From IMG/VR virus record IMGVR_UViG_3300006641_000188, positions 1 through 23,351 of that record: a stretch of DNA of 23,351 bases; one strand, given 5' to 3'. Origin of the DNA: a virus. Under the pieces are notes generated by a model. It was given only the letters and a program-made list of their open reading frames with translations, made no database searches and was not told the DNA's origin. Of the stretch, positions 11,393 through 18,101 are shown piece by piece. The first letter of the stretch is position 1. The number at the start of each line of letters is the position of its first letter. The position numbers and the translations under genes are program-made.

Positions 11393-11545
11393 AGAAATCT
11401 GATGCCAAGGCAGGTTGCAAGAGCATTGCAGGCGAACTCCCGGGGGCTTGCAGGGGAGAGCGCAAGCAAGGGTAAGGCAACGGGCAGGCAGCGGTCCTTA
11501 ACAGCGATCAATGGCACAATGCGCCGCGCTGTGCTATGCTGCATT

Positions 11546-11604
11546 GCGCAACGTTATGTTGCGCCGCAGCGACGAATTTGTTCGCGATGTGCGCTATCGC
11601 ACAT
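11546..11604 (+). other. Two hairpins upstream of the first rightward gene
   Basis: GCGCAAC/GTTGCGC (11546-11552 with 11558-11564, loop GTTAT) and ATGTGCG/CGCACAT (11587-11593 with 11598-11604, loop CTAT). Both are perfect 7-bp stems with short loops in the leader of the 84-residue gene. They could be operators or RNA leader structures. Confidence 0.45.
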
Positions 11605-11691
11605 TTCAGCCCTTGCGCTTCGCTTCGATCAGTGCGATGTTGTTCTCGTCAACGGCGCACTTCCGCCCCGCTGCAACTGAGGGTAAACCAC

Positions 11692-11946
11692 ATGGCTATT
11701 CTTCCGAACCTGAACGAACTCTCCCGCGAAGAACTTATCGCCCAGCTCCTCGCGGCCAAGGAACAACGCACTTCTCGCCTCACTCTCAAAGTCGGCGAGA
11801 AAGGCAACGTCTGCCTCTATGGTCTTGGCCGCTTCCCGACTTCCCTCTACGCTTCCCAGTGGGAACGCCTTCTCGACCATGCCGACGCCATCCGCGCCTT
11901 CATGGATGAGAACCGCGCCAAGCTCGCAACCAAGGACAAGGCATGA
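11692..11946 (+). CDS. Conserved small phage protein with LYGLGRFP motif, 84 aa
   Basis: ATG at 11692 with GAGGG upstream; the longer upstream frame is unsupported leader. N-terminal helix LNELSREELIAQLLAAKEQ, then a beta-rich core LTLKVGEKGNVCLYGLGRF and P-TSLYASQWERLLDHA, and a helix IRAFMDENRAKLA. I know this pattern ('K.SEKG.VS.YGLGRFPVTLY..QW..LL') from many phage proteins of unknown role. The layout of a small beta sheet ending in 'QWE.LL' recalls the PC4 single-strand-binding fold, but this is a guess. It is the first rightward gene. Confidence 0.7.
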   Translation: MAILPNLNELSREELIAQLLAAKEQRTSRLTLKVGEKGNVCLYGLGRFPTSLYASQWERLLDHADAIRAFMDENRAKLATKDKA

Positions 11947-12014
11947 GCCCCGCAGCCTTCCCTCTCGCCATCGCTCTGGCGCTAGCCTTCCTCGCTACCC
12001 TGCGCTTGATCTAG
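11943..12014 (+). CDS. 23-residue hydrophobic peptide
   Basis: An ATG overlaps the stop of the 84-residue gene (ATGA) and opens a frame that is a single hydrophobic helix (begins MSPAAFPLAIALALAF, ends LRLI) with an arginine near the end. Same style as the 19- and 32-residue peptides in the leftward block. It is likely membrane-inserted if made. Function unknown. Confidence 0.4.
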   Translation: MSPAAFPLAIALALAFLATLRLI

Positions 12015-12033
12015 GTCAATCGATTTCGACCAT

Positions 12034-12056
12034 GGCCCACCCCCACCGGGTGGGCC
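12034..12056. repeat. Perfect 9-bp GC hairpin
   Basis: GGCCCACCC (12034-12042), loop CCACC, GGGTGGGCC (12048-12056), followed on the plus strand by AAAAATTT rather than T's, so it is not a rightward intrinsic terminator. It may act with the A/T repeats downstream as a regulatory element. Confidence 0.5.
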
Positions 12057-12094
12057 AAAAATTTGCGCTCGCGACGCTGCCAGAGGACTCCTCA

Positions 12095-12134
12095 GAAAAA
12101 ATTTAATTTTTGGGACGAAAAAATTTAATTTTTG
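12095..12134. promoter_or_regulatory. Two identical 18-bp A/T-rich direct repeats (UP-element or binding sites)
   Basis: GAAAAAATTTAATTTTTG occurs at 12095-12112 and 12117-12134, exactly 22 bp apart (about two helix turns), ending 21 bp before the -35 box at 12156. Phased A-tracts like these bend DNA and can bind the RNA polymerase alpha subunit (UP elements), or nucleoid proteins or a phage activator. Confidence 0.55.
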
Positions 12135-12155
12135 AAACTTAGGAATCTCACCCAC

Positions 12156-12184
12156 TTGACAAATGAATGCGTCTATGCTCTGAT
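12156..12184 (+). promoter_or_regulatory. Probable rightward promoter
   Basis: Consensus -35 TTGACA (12156-12161), 17-bp spacer, and a weak -10 TCTGAT (12179-12184). The strong -35 with upstream A/T repeats but a poor -10 suggests dependence on UP elements or an activator. It would start near 12191 and express the GIY-YIG-like gene and the terminase block. The gap 12015-12225 otherwise holds no gene. Confidence 0.55.
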
Positions 12185-12225
12185 GGTAGGTAAAGATCGA
12201 AGAGTGCGACAACTGGAGTGCGATT

Positions 12226-12549
12226 GTGGGCGCGGACAAAGGTTTGGTTGAGGGCATGACTAACGCGACGGAGCTGCTCGGCGGCGGGGTTTTTGTGTTG
12301 CTCCACCGCGGGGAAGTTGTGTTTGTGGGGAAGTCGTCTGGCCCGATGCTGGCGAAGATTGCGGCCCTGCGGTCCAGCGACCGGCCGCGGTGGTTGCCGA
12401 AGATTGCCTTCGACGAGATCCGCATTCGCTTCGTCCATCCCGACCGGCTCGCTGATGCCTACTTCGCGCTGATCGCGGAGTATTCCCCGCGCCATAACGC
12501 CCCGACGCCTGCGTCCCTCCCACCCACGATTCTTGCCAGAAGGATCTAA
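12226..12549 (+). CDS. GIY-YIG-like protein, 107 aa
   Basis: GTG start at 12226 with CTGGAG seven bases upstream. After about 20 residues comes GGVFVLLHRGEVVFVGKSS, which matches the GIY-(10)-YIG strand pair in degenerate form (GVF...VFVGKS); then KIAALR, an FDEIRIRFVHPDR strand and ALIAEYSPRHN, the usual helix with Glu and the Asn-containing end of small GIY-YIG proteins. The family has nicking or cleaving endonucleases; phage versions upstream of terminase are usual in position but not understood. The first tyrosine of each motif is replaced, so activity is uncertain. Confidence 0.65.
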   Translation: MGADKGLVEGMTNATELLGGGVFVLLHRGEVVFVGKSSGPMLAKIAALRSSDRPRWLPKIAFDEIRIRFVHPDRLADAYFALIAEYSPRHNAPTPASLPPTILARRI

Positions 12550-12554
12550 CCCCG

Positions 12555-13091
12555 ATGAACATCCAGCGCCGCGCAGACACCCCTTACATCACTGGCGTGC
12601 GGCCGATGGTCAAATCCGACATCGAGGCCCTGCGCCAGCCCTCGGCTCGCGTTCGGATTTCCAAGCTCCGCGACTCCCACCACATCATGGCGCGGCTGTT
12701 CGTAACCGGCGCAACCAATGAAGAAGTCGCGCAGGAGACCGGCTACTCCATCGCCCGCGTTAGCGTCCTTCGCAATTCCCCGGCCATGGTCGAACTCGTC
12801 GAGCGCTACCGTGGCGATGACCACAACGAATGGCGCCGGCACCGCGACGCAACCTACGAGGCCATGCATCGCAACCGCCTCAAATCCCTTGCCATGCTCG
12901 AAGACATCCTCGACAACGAGGAGGAACCGCCGCGGCCTGAGTTCGTCCTCAAGGTCTTCGATTCCATGGCCGACCGCACCGAATACCACCGCAAGACCAC
13001 GAAGGAAAACATCAATGTCAACTTCGCGGCCAAACTCGAAGCGGCGTTCGAACGATCCAAAACCGTCCGTTACATCGACCACGAAGGCTAA
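12555..13091 (+). CDS. Probable terminase small subunit
   Basis: 178 residues. ATG at 12555, with AAGGATCTAACCCCG before it. Residues about 35-80 contain a homeodomain-like HTH: SHHIMARLFVTGATNEEVAQ, ETGYSIARVSVLRNSPAMV; then a long helical region EWRRHRDATYEAMHRNRLKS, and C-terminal part with KVFDSMADRTEYHRKTTKE. The HTH ('IA.L...G.T..E.A..TG.S...VS...N.P') plus helical core is typical of phage TerS, which binds the packaging site and recruits TerL. Here TerL follows only after four other genes. Family assignment rests on motif layout and synteny. Confidence 0.7.
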   Translation: MNIQRRADTPYITGVRPMVKSDIEALRQPSARVRISKLRDSHHIMARLFVTGATNEEVAQETGYSIARVSVLRNSPAMVELVERYRGDDHNEWRRHRDATYEAMHRNRLKSLAMLEDILDNEEEPPRPEFVLKVFDSMADRTEYHRKTTKENINVNFAAKLEAAFERSKTVRYIDHEG

Positions 13092-13092
13092 G

Positions 13093-13140
13093 GTAGCGCC
13101 AGCGTCCCATGTCTGCCGACCGTCCCATGTCTGGCGCTAC
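13093..13140 (+). repeat. Hairpin with tandem CGTCCCATGTCTG and 18-bp repeat, copy 2
   Basis: GTAGCGCCAG (13093-13102) pairs perfectly with CTGGCGCTAC (13131-13140). The loop holds CGTCCCATGTCTG (13103-13115), repeated at 13121-13133, where the second copy runs into the right arm. The first 18 bases are identical to the minus-strand word at 10713-10730. It starts just after the TerS stop. Confidence 0.6.
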
Positions 13141-13217
13141 ACCATTATCAACGAGGCTGAGACTGTCCCTCTTTCCTTCTTCCGCCCTTCCTCTTAGGCC
13201 CTCCATGGCCTGAGCCG

Positions 13218-13255
13218 CCCGCGGGGAGGGTTTCTGGCTTAATCCTTCCCGCGGG
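13218..13255 (+). other. 12-bp hairpin upstream of the first signal-peptide gene
   Basis: CCCGCGGGGAGG (13218-13229) pairs with CCTTCCCGCGGG (13244-13255) with one mismatch and a T-rich loop. A smaller AGGCC/GGCCT hairpin is at 13196-13211. The structure lies 16 bases before the ATG at 13272. It may terminate partially or protect the downstream mRNA. The gap 13092-13271 has no supported gene. Confidence 0.5.
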
Positions 13256-13271
13256 AACTGGAGCGATTCAC

Positions 13272-13811
13272 ATGCGTCGAATAGTCCTTGCCTTTGCCCT
13301 GATCCTCGCGGCGCCGCCGGCCTTCGCCCAGCAAGTCATGGGCGGCCTTGGTGCGCCCGCAAGTTCCACCGGCCGCGAGGGGCAGTTCTTCCTCAACGCC
13401 AATAACGGCGCGATCTACGGCCCGAAGACCGGCGGGACTTGGGGCTCCCCAGCCACTACCTTCGCCACATGGCTCGCGGCCCAGACTTCCTTCACCGTCC
13501 CGACCAACCTTTCCGTCGCGGCGAATGTCCCGGCCGCGTCAACCTGCGGAACCTCCCCCGCCGTCACTGCCGGTTCCTCCTCCAATGCCGGCCAGTTCAC
13601 CCTCGGCACCGGCACTCCCACCGCCTGCACCATCACCTTTGCCACGGCCTTCTCCACCGCGGCATTTTGCACTGTGACCCCAGCCTCTGCTGGAGGCGCG
13701 GCAATCTCTGGCGGCTATTACCTCTCCGCCCAGTCCAAAACCGCATTCACCCTCACCATCGGCACAGGGACAGATTCTCTTGTGTTCAACTACACCTGCA
13801 TAGGAAACTGA
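13272..13811 (+). CDS. Exported phage structural-type protein (tail-fibre C-terminal-like), 179 aa
   Basis: SD CTGGAG precedes the ATG at 13272. Residues 1-20 form a Sec signal peptide: two Arg, a hydrophobic core (IVLAFALILAAP) and a cleavage site AFA|QQ. Mature part has a short fibre-like module REGQFFLNANNGAIYGPKTG, then a domain with four cysteines (STCGTSPAVTAGSS, TACTITFATAF, AAFCTVTPAS, FNYTCIGN) typical of the C-terminal domain of many phage tail fibres. Possibly disulphide-bonded in the periplasm. A virion fibre with a signal peptide is unusual, hence possibly an exported receptor-masking or surface protein. Confidence 0.65.
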   Translation: MRRIVLAFALILAAPPAFAQQVMGGLGAPASSTGREGQFFLNANNGAIYGPKTGGTWGSPATTFATWLAAQTSFTVPTNLSVAANVPAASTCGTSPAVTAGSSSNAGQFTLGTGTPTACTITFATAFSTAAFCTVTPASAGGAAISGGYYLSAQSKTAFTLTIGTGTDSLVFNYTCIGN

Positions 13812-13814
13812 TCC

Positions 13815-14348
13815 ATGCGCCGCGTAGCTCTCGCCCTTGCCTTTGCCCTTGCCGCTTCTCCCGCTTGGGCCGGCTATACCCTCACCCTCCCATCGACCAC
13901 CACCGCCTATACCGCCGGGCAGCTCATGGCCAACTCCGCGACTGGCGCATCGGTTGTGGTCCCAAGCTTCTCTCTCCAGTCCCAATACGCAACCGAAGTC
14001 GTGATCTCTCGCGGCGACATTTCCATCAACGACACAACCGCCGCGTCGTGGAACGCCAAGACCATCACCATCGACCTATGGACGGCGGCCCCAACCTTCG
14101 CCAATGGTGACCGTTCCACCTTCTCCCCCGCCACGGGCACCGCGTCCCACATTGGCTCCCTCACCTGCACCATGGGCTCCATCTACGGCGACGGTGTTTG
14201 GGGCGAATGCATCGTCGCTTATGGCAACTTCATCACCGTTCAGGTTTCCTCCGCCACCCAGATCTACTGGACCGCGACGGCCACCTCCGGCTCAGGCACC
14301 ACCGGCGCATCTAAAGTCGTCACCTTCTACCCGGAGACGCTCCATTGA
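13815..14348 (+). CDS. Exported phage protein of structural type, 177 aa
   Basis: ATG at 13815, three bases after the previous stop. Signal peptide at 1-19 (MRRVALALAFALAASPAWA, cleavage AWA|G). The mature part begins GYTLTLPSTTTAYTAGQL and continues with SVVVPSFSLQSQYATEVV, WNAKTITIDLWTAAPTFANG and a C-terminal FITVQVSSATQIYWTATA: a beta-rich domain of the 'YTAGQL.ANSAT...VVVP.....G.......L.TND..T.W....I..DLW.AAPTF.NGD' type found in phage proteins near the head module. Likely a beta-sandwich decoration or tail protein. The family function is not known to me. Confidence 0.6.
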   Translation: MRRVALALAFALAASPAWAGYTLTLPSTTTAYTAGQLMANSATGASVVVPSFSLQSQYATEVVISRGDISINDTTAASWNAKTITIDLWTAAPTFANGDRSTFSPATGTASHIGSLTCTMGSIYGDGVWGECIVAYGNFITVQVSSATQIYWTATATSGSGTTGASKVVTFYPETLH

Positions 14349-16114
14349 TCCGGCGCAACTTCCTCGTCGCGCTCTTTGCGCTGATCGCATCCGCGGCATT
14401 AGCGCTGTCGCCGTTGCAGCGCCGTGTGGTTATTGGCGGCGGCATTCTCCCCGCGTATCAGTGGTTCGCGGCGTCGGGTTTGCTTCCGTCCTGGCTGAGC
14501 CCCTCGCGCACCAGCAACGCGACGATGGTCGATAGCGCGGGTTATCTGACCTATGCGCCGAATAATCTGCTGACGTATTCGAATACGTTTAGCAATGCAA
14601 GTTGGAATCGAACGGGCGTTACAAGTGTTGTCCAAGATGCAGTTTATTATAACGGGACAACGACCGCGTGGACGATAACGCTTGACTCATTAAGCAGTCT
14701 TCATCGGCTATACGAAGGACTGGCTTCCGGCCCAAACAGAGGACTTTATATTGACGCAAAAGCTGGGTCGATCGGATTTGTTTATCTTGCATCTATGGCT
14801 GGAAGCGTTGACGGCGCTGTTTTTAATCTGAATAGCGGAGTTGTATCCTCTACGTATGGTGGTGCGACTGCAACTATAACTTCACTCGGGAACGGTTGGT
14901 ATAGGTGCTTCGTTAACACGAAGCAAACAGTAGGAAGTTTCTCGCAAGTACTCTTTGGCGACACGGATTCTAATGCACGCAACGGGTGGCTGTCTGCGGG
15001 ACAGACAATCCTTATTGCAAACGGAGTAAGCGCCGCACTAACATACGAAACCACCCCCCGCTCCGGCGACCAGGTCATCACCACCTCCGCCGCCTACTAC
15101 GGCCCCCGCATCGACTATTCGACGGGCAGCGCCGGGCTGCTGATTGAGGAGGGCCGGACGAACCTCGCGACGTATTCCAACGATACGAGCCAAAAGCCGC
15201 CGTGGGATTATAACGTCAACGGCAATCCCTCTACCGTCACGCAAAATTTCTACACATCTCCGGATGGGACAGTTAACGCAGCAAAGGTCGTAACGACCGG
15301 AACGACAGAGGGAATTTATCATCGGTCGACCACGCTACCGACCGCAAACCAGTATTACACCTTCTCCATTTATCTTTATTCTCCTGACGGCCTCGCCATT
15401 CGGATTGAGGCGGGCGCGTCTGGCGGAACGGCTTGGACGGGGACGCTATTTAAACAAATAGACACGCCGCCTGTTGGCTGGAGCAGGCAATACCTAACTG
15501 TGCAAGCAGCTTCTAGTGTAACTGCTACTTCGATCACTTTAGCAATTAAAGCGCAGGGTCGCGGTGCGGGTTCGACGTTTGGCGTTTATGGTTATCAATA
15601 CGAACTCGGCTCCTTCCCCACCTCCTACATCCCCACAGCCGGTTCCTCCGTCGCCCGCGCGGCGGATGTTGTGTCGATCACGGATGGGCCGCTGGCGGTG
15701 TTGCAGGGGGCGCAGGGAAGCGCGATTGCCGAGACATTCGCTGAGGCTGCTAGTGGGCTTTCTGCTAATGCAACCATCGTTGGCACGTCCTCGACGCAAC
15801 TTATGTATCGGACTGCCGGAGGCAATCAGCTTGCATCTTGGAATGGGTCTGTTTCGCTTACCGACGGCACGACGACATGGACAAATTCCACTCGGTCGGG
15901 CGCTGGGTTTAGTGCTAACGGGCGCTCTCTATCTCTGAACGGTGGAGCAATAACGTCTGACGCTAACTCCGTCATAATGACCGGATCGGCGTATATTGGC
16001 TCGCAAAACGGGTCCAGTAATTTTGATGGGTGGTTCAAGTCTATCGCCTTCTACCGCACCCGCCTGCCCGACGCCGTTCTCCAATCCAAATCCCGCGTAG
16101 GAGCGCCCTATTGA
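14345..16114 (+). CDS. Exported, tail-spike-like protein with two carbohydrate-binding-type modules, 589 aa
   Basis: TTG start at 14345 overlaps the previous stop (TTGA), with GGAG eight bases upstream. N-terminal signal peptide or anchor (RRNFLVALFALIASAALA). Two related jelly-roll-like modules follow: about 75-250 (LTYSNTFSNASWNRTG ... NGWYRCFVNT) and about 265-445 (EEGRTNLATYSNDTSQ ... GYQYELGSFPTSYIPTAG), typical of CBM4/9-like modules in tail spikes and fibres. A last LamG-like beta domain spans about 480-589 (ATIVGTSSTQLMYRT ... DGWFKSIAFYRTRLPDA). The inner parts are AT-richer than the ends, suggesting module exchange. Role: host-surface sugar binding is likely; export is inferred. Confidence 0.6.
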   Translation: MIRRNFLVALFALIASAALALSPLQRRVVIGGGILPAYQWFAASGLLPSWLSPSRTSNATMVDSAGYLTYAPNNLLTYSNTFSNASWNRTGVTSVVQDAVYYNGTTTAWTITLDSLSSLHRLYEGLASGPNRGLYIDAKAGSIGFVYLASMAGSVDGAVFNLNSGVVSSTYGGATATITSLGNGWYRCFVNTKQTVGSFSQVLFGDTDSNARNGWLSAGQTILIANGVSAALTYETTPRSGDQVITTSAAYYGPRIDYSTGSAGLLIEEGRTNLATYSNDTSQKPPWDYNVNGNPSTVTQNFYTSPDGTVNAAKVVTTGTTEGIYHRSTTLPTANQYYTFSIYLYSPDGLAIRIEAGASGGTAWTGTLFKQIDTPPVGWSRQYLTVQAASSVTATSITLAIKAQGRGAGSTFGVYGYQYELGSFPTSYIPTAGSSVARAADVVSITDGPLAVLQGAQGSAIAETFAEAASGLSANATIVGTSSTQLMYRTAGGNQLASWNGSVSLTDGTTTWTNSTRSGAGFSANGRSLSLNGGAITSDANSVIMTGSAYIGSQNGSSNFDGWFKSIAFYRTRLPDAVLQSKSRVGAPY

Positions 16115-16599
16115 TGTTGCGCCTCGCCCTCGCCCTCGCCCTCCTCGCCACGCCAGCCGCGGCTACGGAGATTATCGCTAACGCTTCCTCGGTCGACGTG
16201 TTCGCACAGGCCGCGCAGTCCACCGGCTTCATCGTTCCCGATGGCAAAGGCGGCGGCTCGATCAAGACCACCGGAGAGCTTGCCAATCAAAAAGGCGGCA
16301 GTTGGTTCTTCAACTACGTGGATAAGGTCGTCGACGTTCCGGCGGTCTTCGACCCGAAGTCCATGACCGTGACGACCCCGCCCACATTTCTCCCCGGAGT
16401 CTGGGCGCGCGTCCGCATCAACGGCACGCCCGACATTGATTTCGGCAACTTCCTGAAAACCGTCGCGGGCCTCGGCGTCACCATCTACCAGCAGATCCCC
16501 GATCCCAAGGGCGACGCCCCCTGCTGGTCATCCAACGGCACCACCTGCTCCACCTCCCCGACCCAAGACAAACTCAATTCCATCGGGGTGATCCTGTGA
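16114..16599 (+). CDS. Exported unknown phage protein, 161 aa
   Basis: The ATG at 16114 overlaps the stop by one base (TGATG), with AGGAG upstream; a longer frame from 16030 is excluded. Signal peptide 1-17 (MLRLALALALLATPAAA). The mature part begins TEIIANASSVDVFAQAAQST and includes GGSIKTTGELANQKGGSWFF, VWARVRINGTPDIDFGN and a cysteine pair CWSSNGTTCSTS. Pattern is beta-rich, as in tail or baseplate-associated proteins, but no family is recognised. Same exported design as its three neighbours. Its stop overlaps the GTG of the large terminase. Confidence 0.55.
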   Translation: MLRLALALALLATPAAATEIIANASSVDVFAQAAQSTGFIVPDGKGGGSIKTTGELANQKGGSWFFNYVDKVVDVPAVFDPKSMTVTTPPTFLPGVWARVRINGTPDIDFGNFLKTVAGLGVTIYQQIPDPKGDAPCWSSNGTTCSTSPTQDKLNSIGVIL

Positions 16600-18101
16600 C
16601 CCTCGACCTGTTCTCTTGGCTGGCCTCGGTCCGCGGCGATCCCTACGCCTTCGTCATGGGCGCGTTCCCATGGCGCGAGCCGGGCACTGTCCTCGCCGAT
16701 TCCGATGGCCCCGAGGACTGGGCGCGCGACCTCATGTTCCGCGTGCGCGACGGGATCATCGACACCAACACCGCGATCCAAGAGGCCGTCGCATCCGGCC
16801 ACGGCATCGCCAAATCCGCGACTGTCGCCCATCTCATCCTATGGGCCTTTTGCACCGCGCCCGACACTCGCGGCGTCATCACTGCCAACACCGAGACCCA
16901 GCTCAAAACCAAAACCTGGGCCGAACTCGGCAAGTGGTTCAACCTCTCCTTCTTCGCCCGCGAGCATTTCAACCTAACCGCCACCGCTCTCCTGTCCAAA
17001 GACCCCGACCGCGAGCGGACCTGGCGCATCGACATGATCCCGTGGTCCGAGAAAAACCCCGCGGCTTTCGCGGGCCTCCACAACAAAGGCAAACGCCTGC
17101 TCCTCGTCTTCGACGAAGCCTCCGAAATCCCCGACATCATCTGGGAAACCGCCGAGGGAGCGCTCACCGATGCCGACACAGAAATCCTTTGGTTCGCCTT
17201 CGGAAACCCCACCAGAAACTCAGGAAGATTTCGTGAGTGTTTCCCTGGAGGCAAGTTTGAACGTCAATGGCATCATCTTCAAATTGACTCCCGCACAGTT
17301 CGAATCACTAACAAGCGCCGGCTGCAGAATTGGATCGACGCGTATGGTCTCGACTCGGACTTTGTCCGCGTTCGTGTCCTTGGGCAGTTCCCGCGCAAAG
17401 GCCTGATGGAATTCTTCTCGGCCGCCGAGATCGACGAGGCAATGTCCCGCGAGGTCCATGTCGACCGCTACGACCCGCTGGCCTGCGGCGTTGACGTGGC
17501 CCGCTACGGCATGAACAACTCCGTCCTGTTCTTCCGCAAAGGCCGCGATGGCCGCACCATCGATCGCCAGAAGTTCCACGGCCTTTCCACCGTCGAACTC
17601 GCGGATAAGATAGTCCTCGCCCAAACCTCCCTCCGCCCCGACGGCATCATGATCGACGGCGGTGGTGTCGGCGGCGGTGTGGTCGACCAAGTCCGCAATC
17701 GCCGGCTCCATTGCTACGAGGTCCAATTCGGCGGCAAGGATGTAATCTACAACACCACCTGGGGCAACACCGGCGAACGCTACGCCAACAACCGCGCGGC
17801 TATGTATGGCGCATGCCGGTCGTGGCTGAAAACCGGCGCACTCCCGCTGGACCCCGAACTCAAACGCCAGATGCTGGCCATCCGCTACACCTTCAACAAC
17901 CGCGACGAGATCATCCTCGAGCGCAAAGAAGATCTCGTCGATGAAGATGGCTCCGGCATTCCCCTCGACGATCTCGATGCGTTGGTCTTGACTTTCGCCC
18001 ATCCGCTAGTTCCTAATCGCAATGCAGGTGGCGAATTTCCGCACGAGCCGGAGGTAATCTCCGAATACGATCCCTACGCTCCGGAAAGGATGTTGGTTTG
18101 A
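16596..18101 (+). CDS. Terminase large subunit (packaging ATPase-nuclease)
   Basis: 501 residues, GTG start overlapping the previous stop (GTGA). ATPase: Walker A ASGHGIAKSA (66-75), Walker B LLLVFDEAS (168-176), motif III-like FAFGNPTRNSG (200-210). RNase H-like nuclease: GVDVARYG (298-305), IMIDGGGVGGGVVD (351-364) and LDDLDALVLTFAHP with Asp461. These are the family's signatures for ATP-driven DNA packaging and genome cutting at the portal. The Walker A has Ala in GIAKS where Gly is usual. It is followed by portal and capsid genes, as expected. Confidence 0.93.
   Translation: MTLDLFSWLASVRGDPYAFVMGAFPWREPGTVLADSDGPEDWARDLMFRVRDGIIDTNTAIQEAVASGHGIAKSATVAHLILWAFCTAPDTRGVITANTETQLKTKTWAELGKWFNLSFFAREHFNLTATALLSKDPDRERTWRIDMIPWSEKNPAAFAGLHNKGKRLLLVFDEASEIPDIIWETAEGALTDADTEILWFAFGNPTRNSGRFRECFPGGKFERQWHHLQIDSRTVRITNKRRLQNWIDAYGLDSDFVRVRVLGQFPRKGLMEFFSAAEIDEAMSREVHVDRYDPLACGVDVARYGMNNSVLFFRKGRDGRTIDRQKFHGLSTVELADKIVLAQTSLRPDGIMIDGGGVGGGVVDQVRNRRLHCYEVQFGGKDVIYNTTWGNTGERYANNRAAMYGACRSWLKTGALPLDPELKRQMLAIRYTFNNRDEIILERKEDLVDEDGSGIPLDDLDALVLTFAHPLVPNRNAGGEFPHEPEVISEYDPYAPERMLV

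Larger units (their letters stand above)
11120..11691. other. Divergent intergenic region without supported gene
   Basis: This 572-bp stretch separates the leftward and rightward blocks. Open frames across it are low-complexity or shadow frames without SD. It contains the pyrimidine/purine block (11237-11392), an inverted-orientation GATC repeat CAGCGATCAATG (11502-11513) and two hairpins (11546-11564, 11587-11604). A direct repeat GCGCCGC occurs at 11521 and 11561. It may hold the replication origin and rightward control elements; no consensus rightward promoter is obvious. Confidence 0.5.

Noticed and set aside
11116-11544. 142-residue minus-strand frame across the low-complexity region
   Set aside because: Composition follows the purine/pyrimidine tract; no SD and the frame overlaps the leftward promoter.
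17220-18002. 260-residue minus-strand frame opposite the large terminase
   Set aside because: Antisense shadow of a well-supported gene.
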